Shown here: in pieces, positions 9,475 through 18,054 of the stretch
Layout: the number at the start of each line of letters is the position of its first letter
How positions within the stretch are numbered: position 1 is the first letter of the stretch
DNA from: Caecitellus pseudoparvulus
Lineage: Eukaryota; Bigyra: Bicosoecida
Length of the DNA: 64,000 bases
Direction of reading: 5' to 3'
NCBI GenBank assembly: GCA_965644315.1
Contig: CBFFRQ010000212.1
Location: forward strand, 62,001-126,000
Made by a program: the position numbers and the translations under genes
The notes under the pieces: model-generated
The model's database searches: none
Told to the model about the DNA's origin: nothing
The model's input: only the letters and a program-made list of their open reading frames with translations

Positions 9475-10734
9475 ATGGAAGGTCATACTCATACTCACAA
9501 AGTCAAGCAGTTAGAAAAACACTCCCCAAAACACAACAAAATGGTTTTAGGAAAACAAAATATTGAAACACTCTCAATCTCAGGTAAGGACGGTTATGGT
9601 GTTTCAAAAAATCAAATGACATTTGAAATTCGTAACGCAGCAGCACTCGTACCAAACACTTTAAAATTGAAAGGTGTATTGAAAATCGGAGCAGACAAAG
9701 CAGCAACTCTATGTGGAGCAGGTGTATATTCTTTAATTGAGCAAGTCCAAATTGAATACAACGGACAATCTATATTGCGTCTAAACAATAACGCACAATA
9801 TGTAGCATCTATAAACAGTCTTATGAAACTATCAGCAGAAGAATATGCTATGGACGAAATTACATCTCTTCGTGGAATGGAATTACAAACAAACACATCA
9901 TATCCATTTCTTATTGACCTCACACGCTTCGGTTTAGATATTGATAGTTTCTTACCAACCGCAAGCAGTCCTCTATCTATTCGTATTACATTAGGTCAAA
10001 CCGCCAAAGCATTTTTTGGCACAGGAGTTCAAGGAAACCAATTTACATACAGCGTAGATGGTGTAGTATTAACTGGCGATTACTTTCAACTCTCTGCCCC
10101 TGCTGTATCTATGATTGAAAAAGCAATGACATCTTCAACTGGTTCTATGTATATTTTTCAAGCACCAATCACTCAACAATCCAATATTTTACCAAGTGAA
10201 ACACAAGACATTACTGTCACTATGCCTTACCGTAATGTTGTAAAAACAGTTCATTTACCTGTACCATCATCTTATACACCAAACGCAAGTGGTATTAGCA
10301 CAGGTGATGTCATCAGCAACCTCGTATTTGTAGCACCAGACCAAGAATACGCAACCAATTATTTGGCAGGATTTATCGGCGGACAATATGTGAATTTAAA
10401 TGGAACTGTTGGCGAATCAACAAATGTGGAGCATTTTATGGCTGCTATGAAAGCCGCTCGCAACTCTCCTTATGACAAATCTTATTTAGCAGGATTTACA
10501 GAACTCTTTAAAACTGGTTCATATCAACCCCTTGTAGCAAACTTCTTAAAAGATGAATACAACGACACGAAAGTTGTCGATAGTGGTGTAAATGGTATTA
10601 ACTCATCAGGCAACCTCAATCTTAAATTCAATCTTCAATCCGCCCCTGCTAATGGAGCAAAACAACTTTTAACTATTGGATATGTTACGACTGTAATGGA
10701 AGTTAAAAACGGTGTTTCATCAGTCACACAATAG
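9475..10734 (+). CDS. Major capsid protein, PLV type, 419 aa
   Basis: Called as the double-jelly-roll major capsid protein. It is beta-rich with few charged helices, follows the ATPase by 35 nt and precedes the penton gene. An N-terminal His/Lys-rich arm (EGHTHTHKVKQ) is followed by segments such as LKLKGVLKIG and QVQIEYNGQSILR typical of strand-rich capsid proteins. Codon use is visibly enriched in C-ending codons compared with its neighbours, as expected for a highly expressed gene. It is shorter than the mavirus-type capsid protein in the second element and not obviously alignable to it by eye. Confidence 0.75.
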   Translation: MEGHTHTHKVKQLEKHSPKHNKMVLGKQNIETLSISGKDGYGVSKNQMTFEIRNAAALVPNTLKLKGVLKIGADKAATLCGAGVYSLIEQVQIEYNGQSILRLNNNAQYVASINSLMKLSAEEYAMDEITSLRGMELQTNTSYPFLIDLTRFGLDIDSFLPTASSPLSIRITLGQTAKAFFGTGVQGNQFTYSVDGVVLTGDYFQLSAPAVSMIEKAMTSSTGSMYIFQAPITQQSNILPSETQDITVTMPYRNVVKTVHLPVPSSYTPNASGISTGDVISNLVFVAPDQEYATNYLAGFIGGQYVNLNGTVGESTNVEHFMAAMKAARNSPYDKSYLAGFTELFKTGSYQPLVANFLKDEYNDTKVVDSGVNGINSSGNLNLKFNLQSAPANGAKQLLTIGYVTTVMEVKNGVSSVTQ

Positions 10735-10752
10735 GCTTTTTTATAAAAGCCT
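10733..10752 (+). terminator. Hairpin terminator after capsid gene
   Basis: AGGCTTTT (10733-10740) pairs with AAAAGCCT (10745-10752) through a TTAT loop. It overlaps the capsid stop codon. A second weaker AT stem (GATTTTAAAA/TTTTAAAATC) follows near 10786-10814. Confidence 0.5.
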
Positions 10753-10831
10753 TACCAAAAACATATTGCGTCTTTTTACAAACGGATTTTAAAATTTGTT
10801 TTTTTTAAAATCTGTTAATATATATATTAGA

Positions 10832-11611
10832 ATGAATACAAACGAAATTGAAATTTACATAAATAGCGAAATTGATAAATTACCAAGTGAGACCCCATCA
10901 AATTGGACGACTTATTTTAATCAACGCATAGAATTAACAGGTTCAAATACTTATGAATTACAAGTTCAAAGCATCTCAATACCAAATGTGTTTTCAGCGT
11001 TTAACTCTGTTGAGCGTAATATTGAATATTCGTTTGCCAGTCAAGCAACACAATATTTAACAATTGATGCGGAGCGTGTGTTTCAATCATTAAGCGATTT
11101 AACAACATATTTAACAACGCTTTTTAATGATGAGATAGAGTTTAGCATAAATCCAATAACACAACGAATGAAAATCAAGAATACAACAGCAAATACTGTA
11201 TTTCTGTATAACGATGGGGCAAACCACGCTTTTTTTAACAAATTGGGATTTAGCAAGGCATTAAATAATGTTGCTGGACGCATTCAAATTTTAGCAGGCG
11301 ACGAGGTAGAAGGTCAATATTTACCTGTTTTAATTTCAACGCAACGTGTATATGTGACCTGCGACCAAATTATAAATAACAGTATCACCCCTTCAAAATC
11401 AACACCATCAATTTTAGCGTGTGTGGATTTAAATGGCAGTTTCGGTAGTTTTAGCAATTACATCCAACAAAATAACAATTTTTTTAAACACATCATTACA
11501 TCAACCAGTAATTTAAATTACTTATCGTTTTCGTTATTAGATGACCATTATGAACCAATTGAATTATTAGGGAGCGGTGTGCGATTAAGTTTAGTATTAA
11601 GACGCTTTTAA
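10832..11611 (+). CDS. Penton / minor capsid protein, 259 aa
   Basis: The ATG at 10832 is chosen because the upstream in-frame codons lack an ATG and run through the AT-rich promoter. The protein is beta-rich. It opens with IEIYINSEIDKLPSETPSNWTTYF, the usual start pattern of PLV and Polinton penton proteins, and ends in a strand pair LLGSGVRLSLVLRRF. Its place directly after the major capsid gene supports a single-jelly-roll vertex protein. Identification is from pattern and order rather than a specific motif. Confidence 0.65.
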   Translation: MNTNEIEIYINSEIDKLPSETPSNWTTYFNQRIELTGSNTYELQVQSISIPNVFSAFNSVERNIEYSFASQATQYLTIDAERVFQSLSDLTTYLTTLFNDEIEFSINPITQRMKIKNTTANTVFLYNDGANHAFFNKLGFSKALNNVAGRIQILAGDEVEGQYLPVLISTQRVYVTCDQIINNSITPSKSTPSILACVDLNGSFGSFSNYIQQNNNFFKHIITSTSNLNYLSFSLLDDHYEPIELLGSGVRLSLVLRRF

Positions 11612-11647
11612 GACGCTTTTAAGAAAAGCGTTAGCAAAAGGGGTTTT

Positions 11648-11700
11648 AGGGGACATGTCCCCTGCGTAAGCAAAAGGGGTTATAGGGGATAAATCCCCTA
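11648..11700. terminator. Tandem GGGG/CCCC hairpins after penton gene
   Basis: Two palindromes in tandem, AGGGGACATGTCCCCT (11648-11663) and TAGGGGAT...ATCCCCTA (11683-11700). Each follows a GCGT(T/A)AGCAAAAGGGGTT box. The same box precedes the hairpin in the integrase (about 1620), so box plus hairpin is a repeated unit. Confidence 0.55.
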
Positions 11701-11727
11701 CGCATTTAAAAATGTTTGTTTATATTA

Positions 11728-11973
11728 ATGAATATTCAAAATAAAAATGGCGGAAGTCTTCATATTGATGGCGAAGATTTAGTAAATGAAAATTTAAGAT
11801 TATTAAGAAACGAAAACGCACAATTAAATCAAACCATTCAAGATTTAAGAACACGAGTGATTGTTTTAGAAAGTCAAATGGAGAGAGTAAATCAATATTT
11901 ATTTTTATTGAATGAGAGATTTACATTAAAAACAGCAACGACAAACGGCAACACAACTATTTACAATTTCTAA
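11728..11973 (+). CDS. Small coiled-coil protein, 81 aa
   Basis: The ATG at 11728 is preferred to the upstream TTG. The protein has an N-terminal glycine-containing segment and a long heptad-like coiled coil (residues about 15-65: NLRLLRNENAQLNQ, LRTRVIVLESQM). Its short Asn/Thr tail (NGNTTIYNF) resembles an oligomerisation tip. It precedes the large fibre gene and probably contributes to a trimeric fibre or its assembly (inference). Confidence 0.55.
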   Translation: MNIQNKNGGSLHIDGEDLVNENLRLLRNENAQLNQTIQDLRTRVIVLESQMERVNQYLFLLNERFTLKTATTNGNTTIYNF

Positions 11974-11975
11974 TG

Positions 11976-11986
11976 GGGGATTCCCC
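11976..11986. terminator. GGGGA/TCCCC hairpin
   Basis: A short GC stem starts 2 nt after the coiled-coil gene's stop. It is followed by CCCCTTTTGCCAC and an AGATTTT/AAAATCT stem at about 12006-12021. Confidence 0.4.
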
Positions 11987-12054
11987 TATAACCCCTTTTG
12001 CCACAGATTTTTTTAAAATCTGTTTTTTTTATAGTAATATATTGTATAAGTAAA

Positions 12055-14499
12055 ATGGAATACAATATGTTTAGCAACAATCTCAATATAAATGGCGAAA
12101 ATATTGAGGACGAAATAAACCAAGACATACAAAATGTTAAAAATGAGATTTTAGACGCATCTCAAAATGTATTCAAAGGAGATGTAATAATTCAAGGCAC
12201 ATTAACCGCACAGGAAGAAATTATCCAAAAAATCACAACATTAGAAACCACAGACGGTCTAATTGAATTAAATATAGACCACACCGCAAACAATCCAAAC
12301 ATAGATTTAGGGTTTTTAGGCAAATACACAAATCAAGATGATGTCTTTAAAAAAGGAATAGCATTTTTAACAGATGATACAGATTTAAGTATTTTAAAAG
12401 ATATAAATAAAGATGTGAGTGATAATATCCAAAATTACCAATTAGCAAATATTAAAATAAGCGACGCAACAGAACCAGAAAACGCCACGACATTACAACA
12501 AGTAAATGATCTCATAAACAATATTGATACATCAGGATTTTTGCGTATTGATGGTTCAAACCATATGACAAATAATTTAAATGTAGCAAACAATAAAGTA
12601 ATAAATCTTTTAACACCTCAGAGCGAAAAGGACGCAACAAATAAAGAATATGTTGATACTAATTTTTTGCGTGTAGATGGTTCAAACCATATGACAAATA
12701 ATTTAAATGTCGCAAACAATAAAATAATAAATGTTTTAACGCCTCAAAGCGCAAAGGACGCCACAAATAAAGAATATGTAGATACTTTGATAAACAATAT
12801 TGATTTAACGGAATATGTAGATATATCAAGCAATCAAACCATAAGCGGAGAAAAGACATTTTCAAATTCGAATGGTATAAACGCAAAATCGTTTCATTTC
12901 ATAAGACCAAGCGACGGCAACACCTCATTTAATCAAATATACATAGATACAGTAGGCAATATTATTTACCAGAATTTAAGCGGAGAAGCAAAGCATATTT
13001 TTCAAACAAATCAAGGAGGACAACTAACGCCAAGAATGGAAATATCACACGAAGTCAATTTACAAACATCCGTAAATATGAACGCACACACAATAGAGAA
13101 TTTAGCAAATCCCACAGAAGCACAAGACGCTGTAAATAAATCATATGTAGATAATAACTTCTTACGAACAGACGGAACAAATGAGATGTTTAATGATTTA
13201 AATATGAACTCACAACACATAACTAATGTAGCAACGCCATTAAGTTCAAGCGACGCAGTCAATAAATCATATGTAGATACAGCAATATCAAATATACCAA
13301 GCAATCCAGATATATCAGGGGTTTTAGTCATTAAAGATGGAATTGATTTTTATGAAAATGTATCAGGGTTTTCTATTTCAAATAATTACAATTTAAATGT
13401 AGTAAATAATGCTTTTGTTTTGAATGCCATTCAAAATCCATCAGGCGTAGCGGACGCAGTTGTATCTGTGAAAAATAATGACAGGCAGGAAGATTGTTTA
13501 ACAATTACGATGGATATATGCGGAAATAATATTGATGTGAATTCAAAAACTTATATGAATGATGTCGGAAAAAGTCCATTTTTAAGCACAAACGCAGGAG
13601 GATTAAGAAACAGGGGTGTATTAAGTATCTTCAACAAAACACCAACCAAAAATACAACCTCATCAGCACCAAATCAACCAAATACGGTTTTATCATTATC
13701 AAGAGACGGTGAAAGTAATGTTGCCAATCCAGCCATTTTAGACATAGCATTAAGCAGTTTTAATCCAGCAGGTAATACAGGCGTTCAAGCAAATAGCAGA
13801 GCATCATTCGTTTTAAATGGTGATTATTCAGGCGACACAGGAAAAGAAGTTTTAAGAATGGATAATACTGGTGATGTGTCCTTATTTGGAAATTTAAATA
13901 TGAACGGACATCAAATTAATGGAATACCATTATTACCAACCTCACCAACAAGCATACCCTCAAAACACTATGTTGATTTAATAGCAGGACGACCATACAC
14001 AACCACAAAAATAATGTCAGGTATAGTATTGTATAATTCTATGGAAACCTACATAAGTGTGCCTATATCCACAAGTGATTTAGGTTCAATACCAATTGGT
14101 AATTATCGTGTAGATGCTGTTGTTACGGAATTTCATACAAACGTTCAAATACAACCACGAGTTATTACCTGTGTATATGATGATAATGACACAGCCAGTC
14201 ATAAACCAAGCAACCCCTTTTTATATTCTAAATTAAATTCTGTGATTGTAGATAGACAGATATTTTTAAACAACGCGCAAGGAATTGTCCCAGAGTATCC
14301 TAATTTTGTATATGGAACGGATTATGTAGCGTGTAATACAAAACATATGTTCCAAAAGACAATAACAAAATCAAGTAATTATTCAACGAGTATAGATATG
14401 TATTATCCTTTGGAATTAAGGCAAAACTCAGGAGGGCAAAACCAGTATAACGTATATTATAAAGTGTTTGTGGAATTAAAATTTACACCAATGAATTAA
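12055..14499 (+). CDS. Large fibre protein with phage-tail-fibre-type repeats, 814 aa
   Basis: The start is set at ATG 12055; the frame extends upstream only through promoter-like AT sequence. The protein contains four or more copies of a module ending in A(T/V)NK(E/S)YVD. Two near-identical tandem copies begin FLR(I/V)DGSNHMTNNLNVANNK, and two more divergent ones follow. The module resembles repeats of phage tail fibres (N-x-I-x-N-L-x-P...DA-x-NK-x-YVD). The C-terminal 250 residues lack the repeat and could be a receptor-binding head. A likely surface fibre for host attachment. The fibre of the second element (34104) shares the module. Confidence 0.75.
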   Translation: MEYNMFSNNLNINGENIEDEINQDIQNVKNEILDASQNVFKGDVIIQGTLTAQEEIIQKITTLETTDGLIELNIDHTANNPNIDLGFLGKYTNQDDVFKKGIAFLTDDTDLSILKDINKDVSDNIQNYQLANIKISDATEPENATTLQQVNDLINNIDTSGFLRIDGSNHMTNNLNVANNKVINLLTPQSEKDATNKEYVDTNFLRVDGSNHMTNNLNVANNKIINVLTPQSAKDATNKEYVDTLINNIDLTEYVDISSNQTISGEKTFSNSNGINAKSFHFIRPSDGNTSFNQIYIDTVGNIIYQNLSGEAKHIFQTNQGGQLTPRMEISHEVNLQTSVNMNAHTIENLANPTEAQDAVNKSYVDNNFLRTDGTNEMFNDLNMNSQHITNVATPLSSSDAVNKSYVDTAISNIPSNPDISGVLVIKDGIDFYENVSGFSISNNYNLNVVNNAFVLNAIQNPSGVADAVVSVKNNDRQEDCLTITMDICGNNIDVNSKTYMNDVGKSPFLSTNAGGLRNRGVLSIFNKTPTKNTTSSAPNQPNTVLSLSRDGESNVANPAILDIALSSFNPAGNTGVQANSRASFVLNGDYSGDTGKEVLRMDNTGDVSLFGNLNMNGHQINGIPLLPTSPTSIPSKHYVDLIAGRPYTTTKIMSGIVLYNSMETYISVPISTSDLGSIPIGNYRVDAVVTEFHTNVQIQPRVITCVYDDNDTASHKPSNPFLYSKLNSVIVDRQIFLNNAQGIVPEYPNFVYGTDYVACNTKHMFQKTITKSSNYSTSIDMYYPLELRQNSGGQNQYNVYYKVFVELKFTPMN

Positions 14500-14543
14500 A
14501 AATCTATTTAGCGTGTAAATAAAATATTTAGTTATATTATAAA

Positions 14544-14999
14544 ATGAGTTATACTGGATACCCAAAGGCGTTAGAACAATTTTTAGAATACAATAAAAGA
14601 GTATTTGAATTAAAAGATGGAAGCGGTAATGATGTGGATATGAACCATATTCTATCAATTGAAGTTCCTGAACCTGCTCCTGCTCCTGCTCCTGAACCTG
14701 CCCCTGCCGACCCCGTTCCTATTGTATTTAGTGAAGGTCAAACTATTAGCATAGATTTTGGTGGTGGATATATAGCACAATCAGTAGTATCTCTTGATGG
14801 TGTCAAAACGCAATTGGTGTTTGACGGACTAATGACTATTACTGAAAATAAAGGATTGGAATTGAATGCTACTGCCCCCGAAGAAGCGTATGTTGATATT
14901 TCAAATAACACAACATATTATGTCTTTTCAAGTGATGGAACATATAAACTTTTCTACAATAATTCTGATTCAGGTGGTGCTACTTGGGAACAAATTTAA
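14544..14999 (+). CDS. Fibre-associated protein with Pro-Ala linker, 151 aa
   Basis: An N-terminal helix is followed by a repeated PEPAPAPAPEPAPA linker (about residues 46-60) and a beta-rich C-terminal domain (ISIDFGGGYIAQSVVS). The linker-plus-head layout suits a virion surface protein. The ATG is preceded by TTTAGTTATATTATAAA, a leader shared with the next gene. Confidence 0.55.
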   Translation: MSYTGYPKALEQFLEYNKRVFELKDGSGNDVDMNHILSIEVPEPAPAPAPEPAPADPVPIVFSEGQTISIDFGGGYIAQSVVSLDGVKTQLVFDGLMTITENKGLELNATAPEEAYVDISNNTTYYVFSSDGTYKLFYNNSDSGGATWEQI

Positions 15000-15063
15000 A
15001 AATATACATAAACATAAATTAATTAATTACACAATAAATTATAATATTTAGTTATTGTATAAT

Positions 15064-15648
15064 ATGAGTTTAGACAGTTTTTCAATCCCAACTCCTACTG
15101 GTGTTTTTGGTTATTCTAAATACCTATACGATGTCGTTGAGGGGTTAGTAACCTCTGTAAATGCTAATGCCACAAAAGCAAATGACAGACACGACGCACT
15201 TGTCGTAGATATTAGTGCCGTTGAAACTGCCGCTGCCACTGACCGTGCTGCTATTCGTGGTGAAGTTGCTGATTTTGAAACAGCTGTAGATGCCTCTTTG
15301 AGCGCTCTTCAAACCGCGGTTGATGGTAAAAATGCTGAATTAGACGCGTCTTTAAGCGAACTCTTTACATGGCGGTCTAATAATATAGATGAAATTGCCA
15401 CCGAAGTTGATAAGGCTATTAATTCAAAGGTCAGCCAAACCGCATACGACGCCGTTGTTGCTTCATTACAAAGTGCTGACAGCGCTCTTACAACCTCACT
15501 ATCTGCTGCTATTGCTGATCGCCAATCCAAAGATGTAGAGCACGATGCTAAGTTAGACCAAATTGAAGCATTTATCGCTGCTCTATTAAGCACATACAAT
15601 CTTACCGACGCATCTGGTAATGTATTGACTCAAATAAGCGATTTTTGA
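15064..15648 (+). CDS. Alanine-rich coiled-coil fibre protein, 194 aa
   Basis: ATG at 15064 (the TTG at 15055 is not used). After a short N-terminal segment the protein is nearly all Ala/Asp/Val/Ser coiled coil (AAIRGEVADFETAVDASLSALQ), with regular hydrophobic spacing up to about residue 175. It is probably a fibre shaft or spike. The leader TTTAGTTATTGTATAAT is almost the same as that of 14544. Codon use (many GCT, GAC, GCC) differs from the neighbouring AT-rich genes, as in the capsid gene. Confidence 0.6.
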   Translation: MSLDSFSIPTPTGVFGYSKYLYDVVEGLVTSVNANATKANDRHDALVVDISAVETAAATDRAAIRGEVADFETAVDASLSALQTAVDGKNAELDASLSELFTWRSNNIDEIATEVDKAINSKVSQTAYDAVVASLQSADSALTTSLSAAIADRQSKDVEHDAKLDQIEAFIAALLSTYNLTDASGNVLTQISDF

Positions 15649-15684
15649 TTTAGTAAAATAAATATATTAGTTTAGTATATAACT

Positions 15685-15813
15685 ATGAACAAGTGGATGG
15701 AAGCTTTAAAACAATGGAATAGCAAACATAACAAATCAGGAAAATATCTGATACCCAAGAAAGGTTCAAAAGAATACGAAGCGGTAAGGAAATTAATGGC
15801 GAAAATGAAATAA
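15685..15813 (+). CDS. Small basic protein with LIPKKGSKEYE motif, 42 aa
   Basis: A very short gene. ATG at 15685 follows a TTTAGTATATAAC leader. The protein reads MNKWMEALKQWN, then a Ser/Gly/Lys loop, then LIPKKGSKEYEAVRKLM. The 72-aa protein of the other element (37813) has the same layout: VWIQALKEYN, a loop, CLPRKGTKEYEKVRQIM. Conservation between two otherwise different elements shows that this is a real gene. It may be a virion-core or DNA-condensing peptide (inference). Confidence 0.65.
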   Translation: MNKWMEALKQWNSKHNKSGKYLIPKKGSKEYEAVRKLMAKMK

Positions 15814-15914
15814 GTATTTTAGCAAAAATTATATTAATTGTTATAAAAATTAATATAGTTTAAAATTGAATTTAAAGAGATTTGAATTCTCTTTAAGTTG
15901 TTTTCATAATATAT

Positions 15915-16157
15915 TTACTCCTTTGTTTCACCCTTCTCTATCGTATTCAATTTAGCAGTCAGTTCTGCCTCCAACCGCTGAATTATTTTATTCTCAATAT
16001 CAACTTTAGTTTGTTCTAAATGGTTATTTAAATCGTCACGAATTTGGTTCGTATCAATCCTACAGGAACTGTTTATAAAATAATGTTTCGATAATTTGTA
16101 TAATACTAATGCTAAACTAACAAATCCAGCGCTACTTAATCCTGTGGTTATATCCAT
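15915..16157 (-). CDS. Small membrane-anchored coiled-coil protein, 80 aa
   Basis: The only minus-strand gene seen in this element. A hydrophobic segment (residues about 8-22, SSAGFVSLALVLYKL) could be a membrane anchor. It is followed by a charged coiled coil ending in KGETKE. The ATG at 16157 faces the lipase gene, leaving a 45-nt divergent promoter region. Function unknown. Confidence 0.5.
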   Translation of the reverse strand: MDITTGLSSAGFVSLALVLYKLSKHYFINSSCRIDTNQIRDDLNNHLEQTKVDIENKIIQRLEAELTAKLNTIEKGETKE

Positions 16158-16202
16158 ATATATTATATTGGTATTTTTAATATTGTAATAATATATATTT
16201 AA

Positions 16203-17027
16203 ATGGCAACCGTATTCTACGAGCTTTTAGAGAGCGCATTAAAGTCGTATGTATTTGATAAATTAACAGCATCAAGTAGAGATGAAATTACCGAGAGATA
16301 TAAAAATAATTACAATCCATTACAAGTAAGCACGATTGGAGACATTCCTCAAAAAATAAAAGTCTCACACGAAGCATATTTATGTGCTTTGATTTGTAAT
16401 GAATGCTTTAAACCAGTAGGAGAGAGAAGTAATGTATTTGATAATCATTACTTTTACGAAAAAAATATGAGTAATGAGCGAATAGCGGTATATTTAAATA
16501 CATTTATTAATAAAACAGCGATTATAGGGATACGAGGGACTGATTTAACAAATACTGATGATATACGAGCAGATATGGGTATAATACAAGGTGATTTTGA
16601 GAATAATAGTAAATTAATGAATATTGTAAATAATACAATAGGGGTGATAAATCGTTTAATTAGCGATGGATATGAACCTGATAATATTACAATTACAGGT
16701 TTTAGTTTGGGCGGAGATGTGGCATTGTATTGTGGAGCAACTTTTAACACATCAAGAATAATAACATTTAACGCAGGTTCAAGTCCATTACAAGATGAGG
16801 TAATATTTAGAAATCCATTAGCAACCAACTATATAGTAAGTGGTGATATAATCTCACAAAATATAGAGCAGGTGTCCCCTCATAATACAGAGGTTCTAAA
16901 TATACCAGTAGGAAGCGCATTAGAAGCACATAAATTAAGCACAATACTCTCTCATATATATAGCGATTATGAAAACCAAAAGAGAGAGCGTGGGCGGTAT
17001 AAGAGTTTGAGTGTAGTAGATTTTTAG
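16203..17027 (+). CDS. Lipase-like alpha/beta hydrolase (class 3 / Mbeg1-like), 274 aa
   Basis: The nucleophile elbow is GFSLGG with Ser168, after the strand DNITIT. Asp215 (IVSGDII) and His243 (EAHKL) are in the right order for the remaining triad. A conserved GIRGTD segment at 109-114 matches the oxyanion region of lipase_3 proteins. No signal peptide is seen. A likely role is attack on host membrane lipids during entry or exit (inference). It is the last gene before the element's right-end repeats. Confidence 0.75.
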   Translation: MATVFYELLESALKSYVFDKLTASSRDEITERYKNNYNPLQVSTIGDIPQKIKVSHEAYLCALICNECFKPVGERSNVFDNHYFYEKNMSNERIAVYLNTFINKTAIIGIRGTDLTNTDDIRADMGIIQGDFENNSKLMNIVNNTIGVINRLISDGYEPDNITITGFSLGGDVALYCGATFNTSRIITFNAGSSPLQDEVIFRNPLATNYIVSGDIISQNIEQVSPHNTEVLNIPVGSALEAHKLSTILSHIYSDYENQKRERGRYKSLSVVDF

Positions 17028-17121
17028 AAAATCTATGGCAAAACAGGGAACCGCAAGCGGTTATATTTTTAGGTGGTAAAGTGGAGTATATTTCACACAT
17101 CACACACATTGTTAAAATACT

Positions 17122-17172
17122 TAGTTCCCAATAAGCAAAAGTCTATTATAGATTATTACTTATTGGGAACTA
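17122..17172. repeat. Inverted repeat, 14-bp arms
   Basis: TAGTTCCCAATAAG (17122-17135) is repeated in inverted form at 17159-17172, with a 23-nt AT loop. It is the first of several fold-back structures in the gene-free right end (17028-17956). Confidence 0.7.
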
Positions 17173-17282
17173 TTCAGGAATTATCTTCTTACATAGGGGG
17201 TTGTAAAATAGATTTCAGTTAAATTAATGGTTCTTTGATAGTTGGTAAAGGTCTTTTCTTATCTCTGGCCCCCTTATCAGTA

Positions 17283-17408
17283 GTGTCTTCATATATGGGT
17301 ATGAATGCTTTTAGGGGGGCCATTAATTCTTGAATACTTAAATTAATGAATTTTGGAATACTTATCTTACTACCCCCTCAAAGGCATTCATACCCATATA
17401 TGAAGACA
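17283..17408. repeat. Inverted repeat, 25-bp perfect arms
   Basis: The arm at 17283-17307 (TGTCTTCATATATGGG...) is matched perfectly in inverted orientation at 17384-17408. Both arms are flanked by TTTAGGGGGG-type runs (17308-17318, 17412-17421). No ORF is present here. Confidence 0.75.
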
Positions 17409-17653
17409 AAGCCTTTAGGGGGGTAGTCATTAATTGTAAAATACTTAAATAAATAAAAAAAAATGAATTGTAAAAAAAATGAAACATACAAAACCATTTA
17501 ATTATTTGGTTCTCTCTATGTGTCTATTTTGTTTTGTAAAAGAGTAAGATCAAAGTATGAATAAACGTGAATGAGGGTGTATGTGAGGGGGTAGAATAAG
17601 GTGTGTGCTCACTCGCTACGCTCGTTGTGCGGTGCCGACCTTGGGAGGCACAT

Positions 17654-17898
17654 TTTGGCGGATGTTGTGAGATAATTAGCAAGGGGACCCCCTTGTGATT
17701 GGCGTCAAAAATGGTCAAAAATGAGATATTTTAGAAACCAAACCACAAATGGTGTGAAGAATTGTTGGCGGATTTCATCACAAGACCATAAAAAATAAAT
17801 TTCACACCAGCACACCACAAATGGTCTTTGGCGGATGATTTCATTTCAATCACAAGACCATAAAAATAAATTTGAAGCAACCAAACCACAAATGGTGT
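17654..17898. repeat. Interspersed direct repeats at PLV right end
   Basis: Three copies of ACCACAAATGGT-type units (about 17742, 17813, 17884) alternate with TTGGCGGAT units (17654, 17765, 17828). Two longer copies of CACAAGACCATAAAAA (17779, 17851) are included. The order and spacing point to degenerate tandem units of about 65-75 nt. They may be subterminal iterons of the element. Confidence 0.6.
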
Positions 17899-17956
17899 CA
17901 AATGAGGCGAGTGATTGACAGACACGAGACGGTGATGGTGTCCAAGAGGCCATGTC

Positions 17957-18036
17957 TGTCACCCGCCATTCAAACCAGTCATCGTCGCCCCTTTATATAT
18001 AGGGGCGACGATGACTGGTTTGAATGGCGGGTGACA
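17957..18036. repeat. Perfect palindrome, 36-bp arms with 8-nt loop, at AT/GC junction
   Basis: Arm 17957-17992 and its exact reverse complement 18001-18036 flank the loop TTATATAT. The structure lies exactly where AT-rich viral DNA gives way to GC-rich DNA. It could be a mobile-element terminus, a foldback from a repair event, or an assembly chimera. Confidence 0.85.
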
Positions 18037-18054
18037 CACCGGGACAGGCAGTGA

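Larger units (their letters stand above)
1..17956. mobile_element. Endogenous Polinton-like virus (PLV), left part outside window
   Basis: An AT-rich block carries a virus-like gene set: integrase, primase-helicase, packaging ATPase, double-jelly-roll capsid protein, penton, fibres and lipase. It is sharply different in base composition from the GC-rich DNA after about 17950. All genes but one are on the plus strand and closely packed. No DNA polymerase or maturation protease is seen in this part; either could lie left of the window. The right boundary is placed at the palindrome that begins at 17957. The true terminal repeat cannot be confirmed because the left end is not visible. Confidence 0.8.

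Noticed and set aside
11998-12054. N-terminal extension of the large PLV fibre
   Set aside because: It has no ATG and runs through a hairpin and promoter-like AT sequence. ATG 12055 fits the pattern of neighbouring genes.
17028-17956. CRISPR array
   Set aside because: The repeats are of unequal spacing, include inverted copies, and occur in eukaryotic-virus context; no spacers of regular length.
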